From Rana temporaria (lineage: Eukaryota > Chordata > Amphibia > Anura > Ranidae): a stretch of 64,000 bases of DNA. Below, in pieces: positions 31,866 through 42,689 of this stretch; positions within the stretch are counted from its first letter, which is position 1; each line of letters begins with the position of its first letter. Both the position numbers and the translations under genes were made by a program. Below the pieces are notes generated by a model, which did no database searches, was not told the DNA's origin, and was given only the letters and a program-made list of their open reading frames with translations. The stretch covers positions 83,122,169 through 83,186,168 of the forward strand of contig NC_053499.1 of assembly GCF_905171775.1 (NCBI RefSeq). The letters run 5' to 3'.

Positions 31866-33288
31866 CCACACAGAGAGAGTGACCACTTTACATTGACCGC
31901 ACAGAGAGAGACTGCGCAACATTGCTTCCAGAGAGAAACGGCAATGTGGAGCGTTTTTTCTCTCTGTTCCGGCAATGTGGAGCAATTTTTCTCTCTGTGC
32001 CGGCAATGTGGAACGTTTTTTCTCTCTGTGCCGGCAATGTGAAGGTGGTTTCTCTCTCTGTTTAGGCAACGTGGAACAGTCTTTCTCTGTGCTGGAAATG
32101 TGGAGGAATTTCTCTCTCTCTCTGTGGGCAATGCGGAGCAGTCTCCCTCTCTCTCTGTGGGCAATGTGGAGCAGTCTCCCTCTCTCTCTGTGGGCAATGT
32201 GGAGCAGTCTCCCTCTCTCTCTGTGGCCAATGTGGAGCAGTCTCCCTCTCTCTCTGTGACCAATGTGGAACAGTCTCCCTCTCTCTCTGTGGGCAATGTG
32301 GAGCAGTCTCCCTCTCTCTCTGTGGGCAATGTGGAGCAGTCTCCCTCTCTCTCTGTGGGCAATGTGGAGCAGTCTCCCTCTCTCTCTGTGGGCAATGTGG
32401 AGCAGTCTCCCTCTCTCTCTGTGGGCAATGTGGAGCAGTCTCCCTCTCTCTCTGTGGGCAATGTGGAGCAGTCTCCCTCTCTCTCTGTGCAGGCAATGTG
32501 GAAAAGTCTCTCTCTCTCTGTGCAGGCAATGTGGAGAAGTCTCTCTCTCTCTCTCTCTCTCTGTGCGGGCAATGTGGAACAGTCTCACTCTCTCTCTGTG
32601 CGGGCAATGTGGAGAAGTCTCCCTCTCTCTCTGTGCAGGCAATGTGGAGAAGTCTCCCTCTCTCTCTGTGGGCAATGTGGAGCAGTCTCCCTCTCTCTCT
32701 GTGGGCAATGTGGAACAGTCTCCCTCTCTCTCTGTGGGCAATGTGGAACAGCCTCCCTCTCTTCTCCCTCTCTCTCTGTGGGCAATGTGGAGCAGTCTCC
32801 CTCTCTTTCTGTGCAGGCAATGTGTAGAAGTCTCTCTCTCTGTGCAGGCAATGTGGAAAAGTCTCTCTCGCTCTCCCTCTCTCTGTGCAGGCAATGTGGA
32901 GAAGTCTCCCTCTCTCTCTGTGGGCAATGTGGAGCAGTGTCCCTCTCTCTCTGTGGGCAATGTGGAAGTCTCCCTCTCTCTCTGTGGGCAATGTGGAACA
33001 GTCTCCCTCTCTCTCTCTCTGTGGGCAATGTGGAACAGTCTCCCTTTCTCTCTGTGGGCAATGTGGAACAGTCTCCCTCTCTCTCTCTCTGTGGGCAATG
33101 TGGAACAGTCTCCCTCTCTCTCTCTCTGTGGGCAATGTGGAACAGTCTCCCTCTCTCTCTGTGGGCAATGTGGAACAGCCTCCCTCTCTTCTCCCTCTCT
33201 CTCTGTGGTCAATGTGGAGCAGTCTCCCTCTCTTTCTGTGCAGGCAATGTGTAGAAGTCTCTCTCTCTGTGCAGGCAATGTGGAAAAG

Positions 33289-33321
<33 letters not shown>

Positions 33322-34615
33322 GTGCAGGCAATGTGGAAAAGTCTCTCTCTCTCGCTCTCCCTCTCTCTCTGTGCAGGCAATGTGTAGAAGTCTCTCTCTC
33401 TCTCGCTCTCGCTCTCTCTCTGTGCAGGCAATGTGTAGAAGTCTCTCTCTCTGTGCAGGCAATGTGGAAAAGTCTCTCTCCCTCTCTCTCTGTGGACAAT
33501 GTGGAGTAGTCTCCCTCTCTCTCTGTGGGCAATGTGGAGCAGTCTCCCTCTCTCTCTCTGTGGGCAATGTGTAGCAGTCTCCCTCTCTCTCTGTGGGCAA
33601 TGTGGAACAGCCTCCCTCTCTTCTCCCTCTCTCTCTGTGGGCAATGTGGAGCAGTCTCCCTCTCTTTCTGTGCAGGCAATGTGTAGAAGTCTCTCTCTCT
33701 GTGCAGGCAATGTGGAAAAGTCTCTCTCGCTCTCCCTCTCTCTCTGTGCAGGCAATGTGGATAAGTCTCTCTCTCTCTCTGTGGGCAATGTGGAGAAGTC
33801 TCCCTCTCTCTCTGTGGGCAATGTGGAGCAGTCTCCCTCTCTCTCTGTGGGCAATGTGGAGCAGTCTCCCTCTCTCTCTGTGGGCAATGTGGAACAGTCT
33901 CCCTCTCTCTGTGGGCAATGTGGAACAGTCTCCCTCTCTCTGTGGGCAATGTGGAACAGTCTCCCTCTCTCTGTGGGCAATGTGGAACAGTCTCCCTCTC
34001 TCTGTGGGCAATGTGGAGCAGCCTCCCTCTCTGTGGGCAATGTGGAACAGCCTCCCTCTCTTCTCCCTCTCTCTCTGTGGTCAATGTGGAACAGTCTCCC
34101 TCTCTTTCTGTGCAGGCAATGTGTAGACGTCTCTCTCTCTGTGCAGGCAATGTGGAAAAGTCTCTCTCTCTCGCTCTCCCTCTCTCTCTGTGCAGGCAAT
34201 GTGGAAAAGTCTCTCTCTCTCCCTCTCTCTCTGTGCAGGCGATGTGTAGAAGTCTCTCTCTCTCGCTCTCCCTGTCTCTCTGTGTAGGCAATGTGTAGAA
34301 GTCTCTCTCTCTGTGCAGGCAATGTGGAAAAGTCTCTCTCCCTCTCTCTTTGTGCGGGCAATGTGGAACAGTCTCCCTCTCTCTGTGGGCAATGTGGAAC
34401 AGTCTCCCTCTCTCTCTGTGGGCAATGTGGAGCAGTCTCCCTCTCTGTGCAGGCAATGCGGAGAAGTCTCTCTCTCTCTCTCTGTGCGGGCAATGTGGAA
34501 CAGTCTCTCTCTCTGTGCAGGCAATGTGGTGAAGTCTCTCTCTCTCTCTCCGTGCAGGCAATGTGGAGAAGTCTCTCTCTCTCTCTCTCACTTTGTGCGG
34601 GCAATGTGGAACAGA
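31866..34615. repeat. 33-bp minisatellite, 2.7 kb
   Basis: The core unit is GGGCAATGTGGAGCAGTCTC followed by CCTCTCTCTCTGT, 33 bp in its regular part (32100-32490), with variants of different CT length (27-60 bp) later. Higher-order blocks of several units recur (for example the CTTCTCCCTCTCTCTCTGTG marker at about 32760, 33190, 33620 and 34060). Because 33 is divisible by three and the unit lacks stops, all six frames stay open for long distances. Confidence 0.97.
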
Positions 34616-35219
34616 TGGATGGTGAGCTGGTTCAGTGGTTGAATGGGCCACTTGACTAGACTAGCCCCCCAGGCCTAAGGCTGCCAGCCCTCCCCTGTTG
34701 TACACGTTAGAAAAAACAAATGTGTATCTGAATATATATATGCTGATGGAGCGAGAATATGTGCGTGAAATAGAATACAAAATATATATAAATAAATTGA
34801 TAAAAAAATGATCAACATGACCAGATGCACATGAGGATAAAAATAAAAATAAGAATAACAATTTAAATAAAAAGTGACACAACTGGATGTAAATGACAAT
34901 GAGGATAACAAGGTAATAAGGTCCAAATTGTCTAAGGGCTGATGGCCGCACAATGAAACTTCTATGGGTTCAAAGGCAAGAGAAAGTACATTTGATCATG
35001 TGCGCTCAATCAGCCGAATAAATAGAGAGTGGGTAATTAAAACTCTCTTTCACATTGAGTTCGTGTGGAGGGTACATTTGTGGCAAACGGACAGTTGAAG
35101 TGTACTTAGATAAGATGACTGCCAGCTTGTGACAGGCTAGAAGTAACTCTGTGGAAGGAGAGCAGCGCCATCTAAGTGCAGCATTATTAAGACATGTTAT
35201 TCCATAAAAGACAATTGGT
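34616..35219. other. Left flank of PLE-2, unassigned
   Basis: A/T-rich sequence without exon signals. It is contiguous in the pre-insertion state with 40617 onward, because identical 14-bp duplications lie at 35220-35233 and 40603-40616. Confidence 0.4.
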
Positions 35220-35341
35220 AACTCACAAGATGTGAAAAGAAAATATAAATTGCGCCAATTTAAAAGTGAATAATAACAGCAGCTACACAACAATGTGACA
35301 AAAATTGAACAGGTGATGAAGAAAAAATGTAGCTCTAATAA

Positions 35342-36638
35342 TAGTGAACTTAAGGTCATCTAAAGTGACTATAAACAAACAAATATTTGTACATAAGTGT
35401 GAAATGTGAAAATAAATGTCCATCGAATAAATATATGAAAAGATGCGAAATATGCAGCCACATCGATCATCATGGACAGGACATTCTTCCCAGTTATACA
35501 AGGTAGGTGAAATACTCTTACCGGATCCAGAGGATCTGCCTGTCAGCGACAGCAGATCGTGAAAGCGTAGATTATCCCAAAGGGGGTCCACTCGACTTGT
35601 CCACTGGCTGGATGGTGAAGCCACACGTAAGCCTGAATGTGGCCCGATATTCCTTGGCTGGAAACTCTTGATGGGAATAAAATGATCTGGATCTGGTAGG
35701 TGTACCCAAAGAGGGAGGGAGGGTGATCCCCCTAATTCAAAAAAATGTTGCGTAGTGGGAAGAAAAATTCCACAAAAGGATATAAAGGCACAATGATGAA
35801 GCTTAAACTTGGTCCAGCAGATCATGCAGGGAAAAATAAAAAAAAATGCTCCAAATGGTGCAGATCAAAAAGATAAGGTTTTATTGAAATAAAACCAAAC
35901 AAATTGCTGACAAAAAAGTGATCACAAAAAATGAATAAAAGAGGATAAAAGCAATATGAGGAGTAGGCGTACCAAGACCTACGCGTTTCATCCTAAGGGA
36001 CTTCAACTGGGGCATCTACCTGCTCCCTCATATTGCCATACATATATAATAACATACTCCTAATTGAACTATGGAACAAACTAATCAGGAACATTACACA
36101 GTATATGTCTGTGATTGGAGGAGAGTCAATCACATGACCTCCAAGGACAGACCAATCACATTGCGAGACATTTGAAACACATCCTGGGTCACCTAGATGA
36201 CCAATCTGTGACCCAGTAGTGTTAGTCATACACCAATAGTTTGGATGGAAAAAAAAACGCCAAAAAAACAGAGGCGGGCTAAGATACCTGGGGTCAAACA
36301 CCAGCCTATAGCGTTAGTCGAATTCCCCAACTTGAATGACCAATAGGAGCTCATCTCTATGGCACTCACAGCTAGACCAATAGGGAAAAAAGGGGCAGGG
36401 CACTCTCCAATGTGCACAACAGCGCCAAACATCCGCCCCCCCACCAGCCCAGCCATCCATACCCACACCCAGGCCGAAACCCCAACAAACGAGGGTGATA
36501 AATCGGCCGGTGTGGGTGGGGAAAACAAATCAAATGTTCCCCGTGTCGCACAGGTGACCTAGCGACGTAAAAACGTCGCCATAGCCAGATGAGGTTCATG
36601 AAGCGCCGCAATGGAGTGCAGGCCGCGCCATGCCGCAC
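35342..36638 (-). repeat. PLE-2 left (inverted) terminal arm
   Basis: Reverse complement of 39307-40602. It contains on the minus strand the hammerhead-like segment, GGACTTCCTT-type sequence and the GACGTTTTTACGTCGC-type palindrome near its inner end. The inner edge is at about 36638, where RT coding sequence starts. Confidence 0.9.
35951..36036 (-). ncRNA. Hammerhead-like ribozyme motif, inverted arm copy
   Basis: The minus strand reads stem I (GCAATATGAGG, pairing with CCTCATATTGC at the other end), then CAGTTGA, stem II GTCC/GGAT closing CTTA, GAAA, then GCGTA...TACGC as a short stem III. The box that should be CUGAUGA differs at two positions and an extra A precedes stem II. PLEs are known to carry hammerhead motifs in their terminal repeats; activity of this copy is doubtful. 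Confidence 0.5.
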
Positions 36639-36639
36639 A

Positions 36640-38132
36640 GGGAACACTATTAGGCTGTTGGAGTCAGTTCCTTTCGAGGAGGGTATGATTCTGGCAACAG
36701 CAGATGTGGCTGCACTTTATATGTGTATCCCCCATGAGTTGGGTTTCAGTGCAGTAGAGCACTACCTATCTCTTAGTACAACCTTGTCCATTATACAGCG
36801 CAATTTCATTATGCAGCTCCTTAGGTTTGCAGCCAAGCAAAATTATTTTTGGTTTCAAAACACTTTTTTATTTACAGACCAAGGGGGTGGCTATGGGGGA
36901 CTAAATTTGCCCCCAGTTTAGCCAAACTCTTCATGGCCAAATGGGAGGAGGATGTCATCTATGCCCTTAAAAGGCCAGAATTGGTTCTTTGGGCTCGTTA
37001 TATAGACGACATCCTCCTCCTATGGAAAGGCGACCACGAATCACTTAATGAGTTTATGTCTGTATTAAATACTAATGACAGGGGCTTTTGACTGAGCCAT
37101 GAGGCTAGTTCCACCTCTGTACATTTTTTGGACTTAGAGATTAAGGTAATTGACAATCACCTGGAGATTACCACCTATTTCAAGCCAACAGACCGCAACG
37201 GGTATATCCCGGTTGATAGTGGTCACCACTCACAGTGGTTGAAGTCTGTACCTCGTAGCCAGTTTTTACGTTTGAGGCAAAACTGTATTAGAGCTGGAGA
37301 CTTCATTTCCCAATCTGCCGTTTTGAGGGACAGGTTTGTTGAGAAGGGGTACGAGGTTGGCGACCTGGAAGTTGAGATCGATCGAATCCTGCAGATCGAT
37401 CAAAGTTCACTTTTACAGGTCCGCCCTAAGAAGGCCAGAGACGAGAAGTTTCGATGGTCTTTCTTTACCACATACTCTGTTCAATCTGGACAAATTAAAG
37501 AAATACTCAAGAAACATTGGGGTGTCCTTCAAAATGACAGAGTCTTGGGATCTGCTCTACCTGAAAGAGCTGGTGTCATTTTTAGGGGTGCTAGGTCCAT
37601 TCAGGGACAGATTGCCCCTAATGTCATCGATACTCCCAAAAGGATTACCTTTTTTCAAGATTGTAAGGCTTTCTTTCCCTGCTGCAGGTGTAATGTGTGT
37701 TTACACAACACCAGCGGCAGACGTAAAAGTGAGACATTTCAGTCTATGGCCACCTTACAGGTGTACCAGATGAAACATTTCACCATGTGCACCACGCAAT
37801 TTGTTGTGTATCTTTTAACTAGCCCTTGAAAGAAACAATATATAGGGCGCACTATTAGAACTTTTACTGTTCGGGTGAATGAGCATATAGCTAATATTAA
37901 GCTGGGGAAGACCAATCATAGCGTTCCCCGCCACAACTTACAGTGCCATGATCATGATCCCAAAGGAACACAGTTTCTAGTTATCGATCAATTTGCCCCC
38001 CACTGGAGAGGTGAATCCCGTATACGGGGGGTGTGCCGTCTTGAAACATATTGGATCCATGAACTGCGTACATACCAACCTTTTGGTATGAACGTGGAAT
38101 GGGACATCAATTCTTTTATTAATAAGGCTTGA
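36640..38132 (+). pseudogene. PLE-2 reverse transcriptase and GIY-YIG endonuclease, N-truncated and broken
   Basis: It begins inside the RT. LLESVPFEEGMILATADVAA with ALYMCIP is motif A (about 36650-36735), then GLNLPP/TKFAPSLAKLFMAKWEE in shifted frames (motif B), RYIDDILLLW is motif C (about 36994), and HFLDLEIKV, TYFKPTDRNGYIP, HHSQWLKSVPRSQFLRLRQN follow. The cysteine cluster CCRCNVC lies at about 37680. The GIY-YIG domain is YIGRTIRTFTVRVNEHIANI (about 37849-37900), with the conserved Arg and Glu, and the family's WIHELRTYQPFGMN close by. There are stops or shifts near 36900, 37090 and 37830. The RT N-terminus is missing because the element starts directly after the inverted arm, as in 5'-truncated PLE copies. 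Confidence 0.88.
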
Positions 38133-38338
38133 CTATCTATGTTATAACATAATGGTTTATGCATCCCTATACTCATCTGCTGCCTTATTTGGGAATTTTG
38201 TGTATGTGTATCTTATTTTAAATAATCTTTTTTATTTTATTTTTTTATTTCTGATCCCATATTTAGTTTTTTTTTCATTTTTTATTTTGTGCTGGTTTGT
38301 GTGGGATTTTCCTGTTTAGATTTTCAGCCATAGTTTTT

Positions 38339-39024
38339 TTTTTTTCTCAAAAAGTATTTATTGAATTATAAAAGATCATATAAAAGATAAACAATCACGA
38401 CAAAAAGAAAAGGGCAGTTGCACAAGCAACCAACATGTTACAAACAGAGTAATCCAAGCATCTAATAAACGGGTCAGAATGTGGCAGACTATACACATGT
38501 ATCCTGAGAGAGCATGCAGTGACTACTGTCAACTATTCAGTGAAACTGGTAGGATCTTGTAATAGACTAAAGACCTAGGATTACAAGGGGTAATAACATA
38601 TCAGAATATAAAAATACCGGCAAAAGGAATAAAATGAAGAGGAAGGCACCAAAGTCCATTGAACGTTATCGGGGGTGACAGTCGTTCTTCCTGCAGTAAA
38701 TCAATCGGAGGCAGTGGATTGGGCATCCAGTGAGGCAGCCTCTCCCAAGTATGAGGGCAGAGGGGATTTAAAGTATAAGAAGGATAAATAATCGAAAGTA
38801 GCTAAGTCCTCAAGAGATAAAGTTGAGCACATAAAAGGTTTCCAGATGGAAAGAAAGCGAGCTTTGGAAGTGTCACGTTTAAAATCTGTGTTGGCTCGTT
38901 CTTTATAGAGAAGGAGCTCTCGTTGGATTTGGGTGATGGAGGGACAGTGAGAAGAGGTCCAATTCTTCAAGATAGCCCTTCGTGCGACAAGAAGGCAGAG
39001 TAGAGGCCAGTCTTTGTAAGCATG
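38339..39024 (-). mobile_element. 5'-truncated L1/Tx1-type LINE with poly(A) and 14-bp TSD
   Basis: The TSD CAGCCATAGTTTTT is at 38325-38338 and 39025-39038. The minus strand ends in AATAAA (about 38360) and a poly(A) run next to the left TSD, the signature of target-primed reverse transcription. The 5' part encodes ORF2 C-terminus (AILKNWTSSHCPS, then KARFLSIWKPFM and DLATFDYLSFLY). It inserted into PLE-2 between its gene and the right arm. Confidence 0.88.
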
Positions 39025-39306
39025 CAGCCATAGTTTTTGATTATTGGTGCAGTGCTGCTCTTTTTACCCACAAGATGGCGCTGTTATATTAGGGCCCATG
39101 GGTTTACATAGCCCCAGGTCTTTCTATAGATAGCACTTTGTTTATCCTAACAGGAAGAACATGTGATGGATTCTTTCTGTGTTCCTCCTCTGCCATGACC
39201 CCATGCTGACCACCGTTCAGTGTGTGACGTTTTGGACTTTACTGCGCCATGACGTCACACACAAATAGGGGGCTGGGGCGCTGCGTTTTGCATCGCTGCC
39301 TCACTT

Positions 39307-40602
39307 GCGACATGGAGCGGCCTGGTGCACTGCGCTCCATTGCAGTGCTTCATGCGCCTCATCTGGCTATGGCGACGTTTTTTACGTTGCTATGTCACCT
39401 GTGCGACACGGGGAACATTTGAGGTTTGTTTTCCCCACCCACACTGGCCGATTATCACCCTCGTTTGTTGGGGTTTCGGCCTGGGTGTGGGTATGGATGG
39501 CTGGGCCGGGTGGGGGGCAGATGTTTGGCGCCATTGTGCACATTGGAGAGTGCTCCACTCCTTTTTCCCTATTGGCCTAGCTGTGAGTGCCATAGAGATA
39601 AGCTCCTATTGGTCATTCAAGTTGGGGAATTCGACTAACGCTATAGGCTGGTGTTTGACACCAGGTATCTTAGCCCTGCCTCTGTTTTTTTGCGTTGTTT
39701 TCCATCCATACTATTAGTGTATGACTAACACTACTGGGTCACAGATTGGTCATCTAGGTGACCCAGGATGTGTTTCAATGTGATTGATCTGTCCTTGGAG
39801 GTCATGAGTTTCACATGTCATGTGATTGACTCTCCTCCAATCACAGACATATACTGTGTAATGTACCTGATTGGTTTGTTCTATAGTTCAATTAGGAGTA
39901 TTTTATTATATATGTATGGCAATATGAGGGAGCAGGTAGATGCCCCAGTTGAAGTCCCTTAGGACGAAACGCAAAGGGCTTGATACGCCTACTCCTCATA
40001 TTGCTTTTATCCTCTTTTATTCATTTTTTGTGATCACTTTTATGTCAGCAATTTGTTTGGTTTTATTTCAATAAAACCTTCTCTTTTTGATCTGCACCAT
40101 TTGGAGCATTGTTTTTCTTTTTCCCTGCATGATCTGCTGGACCAAGTTTAAGCTTTATCTTCGTGCCTTTATATCCTTTTGTGGAATTTTTCTTCCCACT
40201 ATGCAACATTTTTTGAATTAGGGGGTTCACCCTCCCTCCCTCTTTGGGTACACCTACCAGATCCAGATCCTTTTATTCCCATCAAGAGTTTCCAGCCAAG
40301 GAATATCGGGCCACATTCAGGCTTACATGTGGCTTCACCATCCAGCCAGTGGACAAGTCGAGTGGACCCCCTTTGGGATAATCTACGCTTTCACGATCTG
40401 CTGTCGCTGACAGGCAGATCCTCTGGATTCGGTAAGAGTATTTCACCTACCTTGTATAACTGGAAAAAATGTCCTGTGCATGATAATCGATGTGGCTGCA
40501 TATTTCGCATCTTTTCATATATTTATTTGATGGACATTTATTTTCACATTTCACACTTATGTGCAAATATTTTTTTGTTTATAGTCACTTTAGGTGACCT
40601 TA
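39307..40602 (+). repeat. PLE-2 right terminal arm
   Basis: Inverse of 35342-36638. It stops at GACCTTAA, about 108 bp short of the tip present on the left arm, and abuts the TSD at 40603. Confidence 0.9.
39919..40004 (+). ncRNA. Hammerhead-like ribozyme motif, right arm copy
   Basis: GCAATATGAGGGAG pairs with CTCCTCATATTGC (stem I). Between them are CAGTTGA, stem II GTCC/GGAC with loop CTTA, and GAAACGC. Stem III is degraded here (GCAAAGGGCTTGATACGCC). The same 86-nt span occurs in the left arm. Box 1 departs from CUGAUGA in both copies. Confidence 0.5.
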
Positions 40603-40616
40603 AACTCACAAGATGT

Positions 40617-42040
40617 ATGCAATGTCAGAGCATGTGGGATTAATAATGTGGTTCATCCGCTCATGGGAAAAACAATCTTTTCACTGGTGAAGAGGCAGCT
40701 GATGGGTCCTGGGATGCCGGTGGTTCCCAGTATTTCCAGACACTCAGGACGGCTCACAGACAGCAGTGTATGTCACTTGCGGCTTGAGAAAGAGTGGGGA
40801 GGAGTGTGCGTTTGGAGCATGCATGCTCCTTCATTAGGCTAAGACTGTGGCCATTTTGGAGGAGGTATATATAGTCTGCTGTGGCCAGGACTAATCAGGC
40901 ATTACCTTTGCAACCTTTCAAGGTTGTAACTATTGGATCACAAGGCACTGCAGTGTCAGACTAACTAGTTAGATACCATTAAGGTAATCTAATAGCAATT
41001 TTGATAAAAAACAATTGTGTACTGGATGCTAATAAAATAATAATTGAATAATTGAAAAGAATTATGATTAGAAACAATGAACTAATCAGTGAGTATCGAG
41101 ACAATGATTATGGGTAATATATATGTATATAAAAGGTGGAGATCAAAATAAACTAAATATAAGATTGATAATAATGATGAACTGGAAATTAAAATAAAGA
41201 TAAAAATAAAAATAGCAATGAAAATAAAAACAAATAGTTATAAATGTGGAATATAGTTACATGGAATGAATATGGACAGATAGAGGGATAAGGTAGAGAG
41301 GGGAAAGAGGAGGAAATTAGAAAGGTTGGGGGGCCGAGAGATTGGCAAAAAACAAGAATTGGGAGAGGAAAATTAAGTGAAAGACTAGAGGACGACCAAT
41401 TTGACAATGGGGGCAAGGTACATTGGGTACTTACAATTGGAAGATATCAAGTGGAGGAATGAGATCATAAGTGTCCTTATACTTAAAAATTATTGATGAT
41501 GAAGGTTGTTAGCCAAAAAACGAATGAAGGGTTATAATAGGGCAAACATATTATATATAATATATGGCAGTGCATGTTTATACCATGGAGAAATGTTGTG
41601 TATATAAAAATAAGAGTACATATTTATACAAGAAAGAATAGGGTGTGGAATTAGAAGTTAATTGGTGTTAATAAAGACCAATATTTAAAGTAAAGGGTTA
41701 ATTTCTAGTTCCTCATTCAGCCCATCCAGCTGTCAGTACCAGGATCCCTTTAGGACCCAGCACAACTCACCTGACAGCCTTTGCCTGGGAAACAACAGTG
41801 ATTGGTCAGCTCACCTTTAAATCACCTGTGTCATCATCCAATCAGTGCTTGTGATAGAGTTACCGTTGTTTGTCACTGTGTGATCCAGCCTGACTTTCTG
41901 CTCTGAATATTCGTGTATGACCCGGCTCGTTTGACCCTGTTTGTTCGCTTCTGATTCGGTACCGTTTGAACTCTGATCTACCTGTGTATGACCCGGCTTG
42001 CCTAGACTACGCTTTACCTACGCTTTCTCCTGTAGCAACA
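40617..42040. other. Right flank of PLE-2, unassigned
   Basis: A GGAGGTATATATAGTCTG word at 40861-40878 has a TATA box in promoter-like context (upstream GC-rich, downstream start-like), but no gene follows. The rest is A-rich (41030-41700) and then GC-mixed sequence with GTATGACCCGGCTTG repeated twice (41915, 41985). No coding sequence was recognised. Confidence 0.4.
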
Positions 42041-42198
42041 TTTGTCTGCAGCGGTGAACTACAAGTCCCAGTTGACCTGCTCACCCACCTTCATCTGCAG
42101 CGGTGAACTACAAGGCCCAGCTGACCTGCTCATCCCACCTTCGTCTGCAGCGGGGAACTACAAGTCCCAGCTGACCTGCTCATCAGACCTGCTCATGG
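42041..42198. repeat. Short tandem repeat, three units of about 45-50 bp
   Basis: Units of CTGCAGCGGTGAACTACAAG followed by TCCCAG(T/C)TGACCTGCTCA. Each unit has AACTACAAGTCCCAG or AACTACAAGGCCCAG, again near the ZNF143-type motif. Confidence 0.9.
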
Positions 42199-42660
42199 TA
42201 TGTGCTTGTTCTTGAACTGTTTGCAAAGTTAGCACCTGAACTGTTATCTGTTCCTGGCCTGACACCAGCACAACGGTATCTAATCGGTATATCCAGTAGG
42301 ATTCTCTTGCGCAAAGGCGACTGAAAAATGGACCAATGCTTTTGGATAATGCATTCCATATTTCTAAATTTAGTGTGAAGATTGATTGTGAATCTCAATG
42401 GTTGTATGGATGAGGTGTTTTTAATATTTTGTCTATCTGTGGTATTGCTTTGTGTGTAAAACGTGAAGGCTTCATCTATGAGGGTGGATGGGTAACCTTT
42501 CTCTAGGAATATTTGTTGACCATGTGTAGCGTAATCTTCATTCTTCACCTCTAGTACAGTTATGTTTGACTAGACTAGTACAGTATTGGTATTTTGGGGA
42601 TTTTCTTGATCCAACAAGGGTGGTGACAACTGTGGCAATTTATCATAGTTATCTGTATTG
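42199..42660 (-). pseudogene. Penelope-like protein fragment between RT and endonuclease
   Basis: The minus strand encodes HGQQIFLEKGYPSTLIDEAF, then NLHTKFRNMECIIQKHWSIF. These resemble FLxKGY and the IIxKHW motif of the PLE region between RT and GIY-YIG (compare KKFLKKGYS and VYKKYWPILL in PLE-3). Upstream, 42595-42650 matches the end of PLE-1 at 7155-7200 (CTTGATCCAACAAGGGTGGT), so it belongs to the same subfamily. No RT core and no GIY-YIG are left. Confidence 0.7.
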
Positions 42661-42689
42661 TGAGCTAGTACATCCTCATTACACATAAT

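Larger units (their letters stand above)
35234..40602 (+). mobile_element. PLE-2: Penelope-like element with inverted terminal arms and 14-bp TSD
   Basis: The TSD AACTCACAAGATGT is perfect at 35220-35233 and 40603-40616. Inside, 35342-36638 is the reverse complement of 39307-40602 (about 1.3 kb, some divergence). The outermost 108 bp on the left (35234-35341) have no partner and read, on the minus strand, TTGGCGCAATTTATATTTTC at the tip. Between the arms lie an N-truncated RT/GIY-YIG gene (36640-38132) and an L1-type insertion (38339-39024). Penelope elements are known for terminal repeats (pLTRs) that can be inverted and carry an extra tail on one side, which this matches. Confidence 0.9.

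Noticed and set aside
31748..34659. Very long open frames on both strands (up to about 650 codons)
   Set aside because: They are produced by a stop-free minisatellite whose main period is a multiple of three; the translations are simple repeats and overlap on both strands.
40861..40880. TATATATA in promoter-like context
   Set aside because: No coding sequence or transcript start evidence follows; it may be a promoter inside an unrecognised retroelement, but the sequence alone does not show it.
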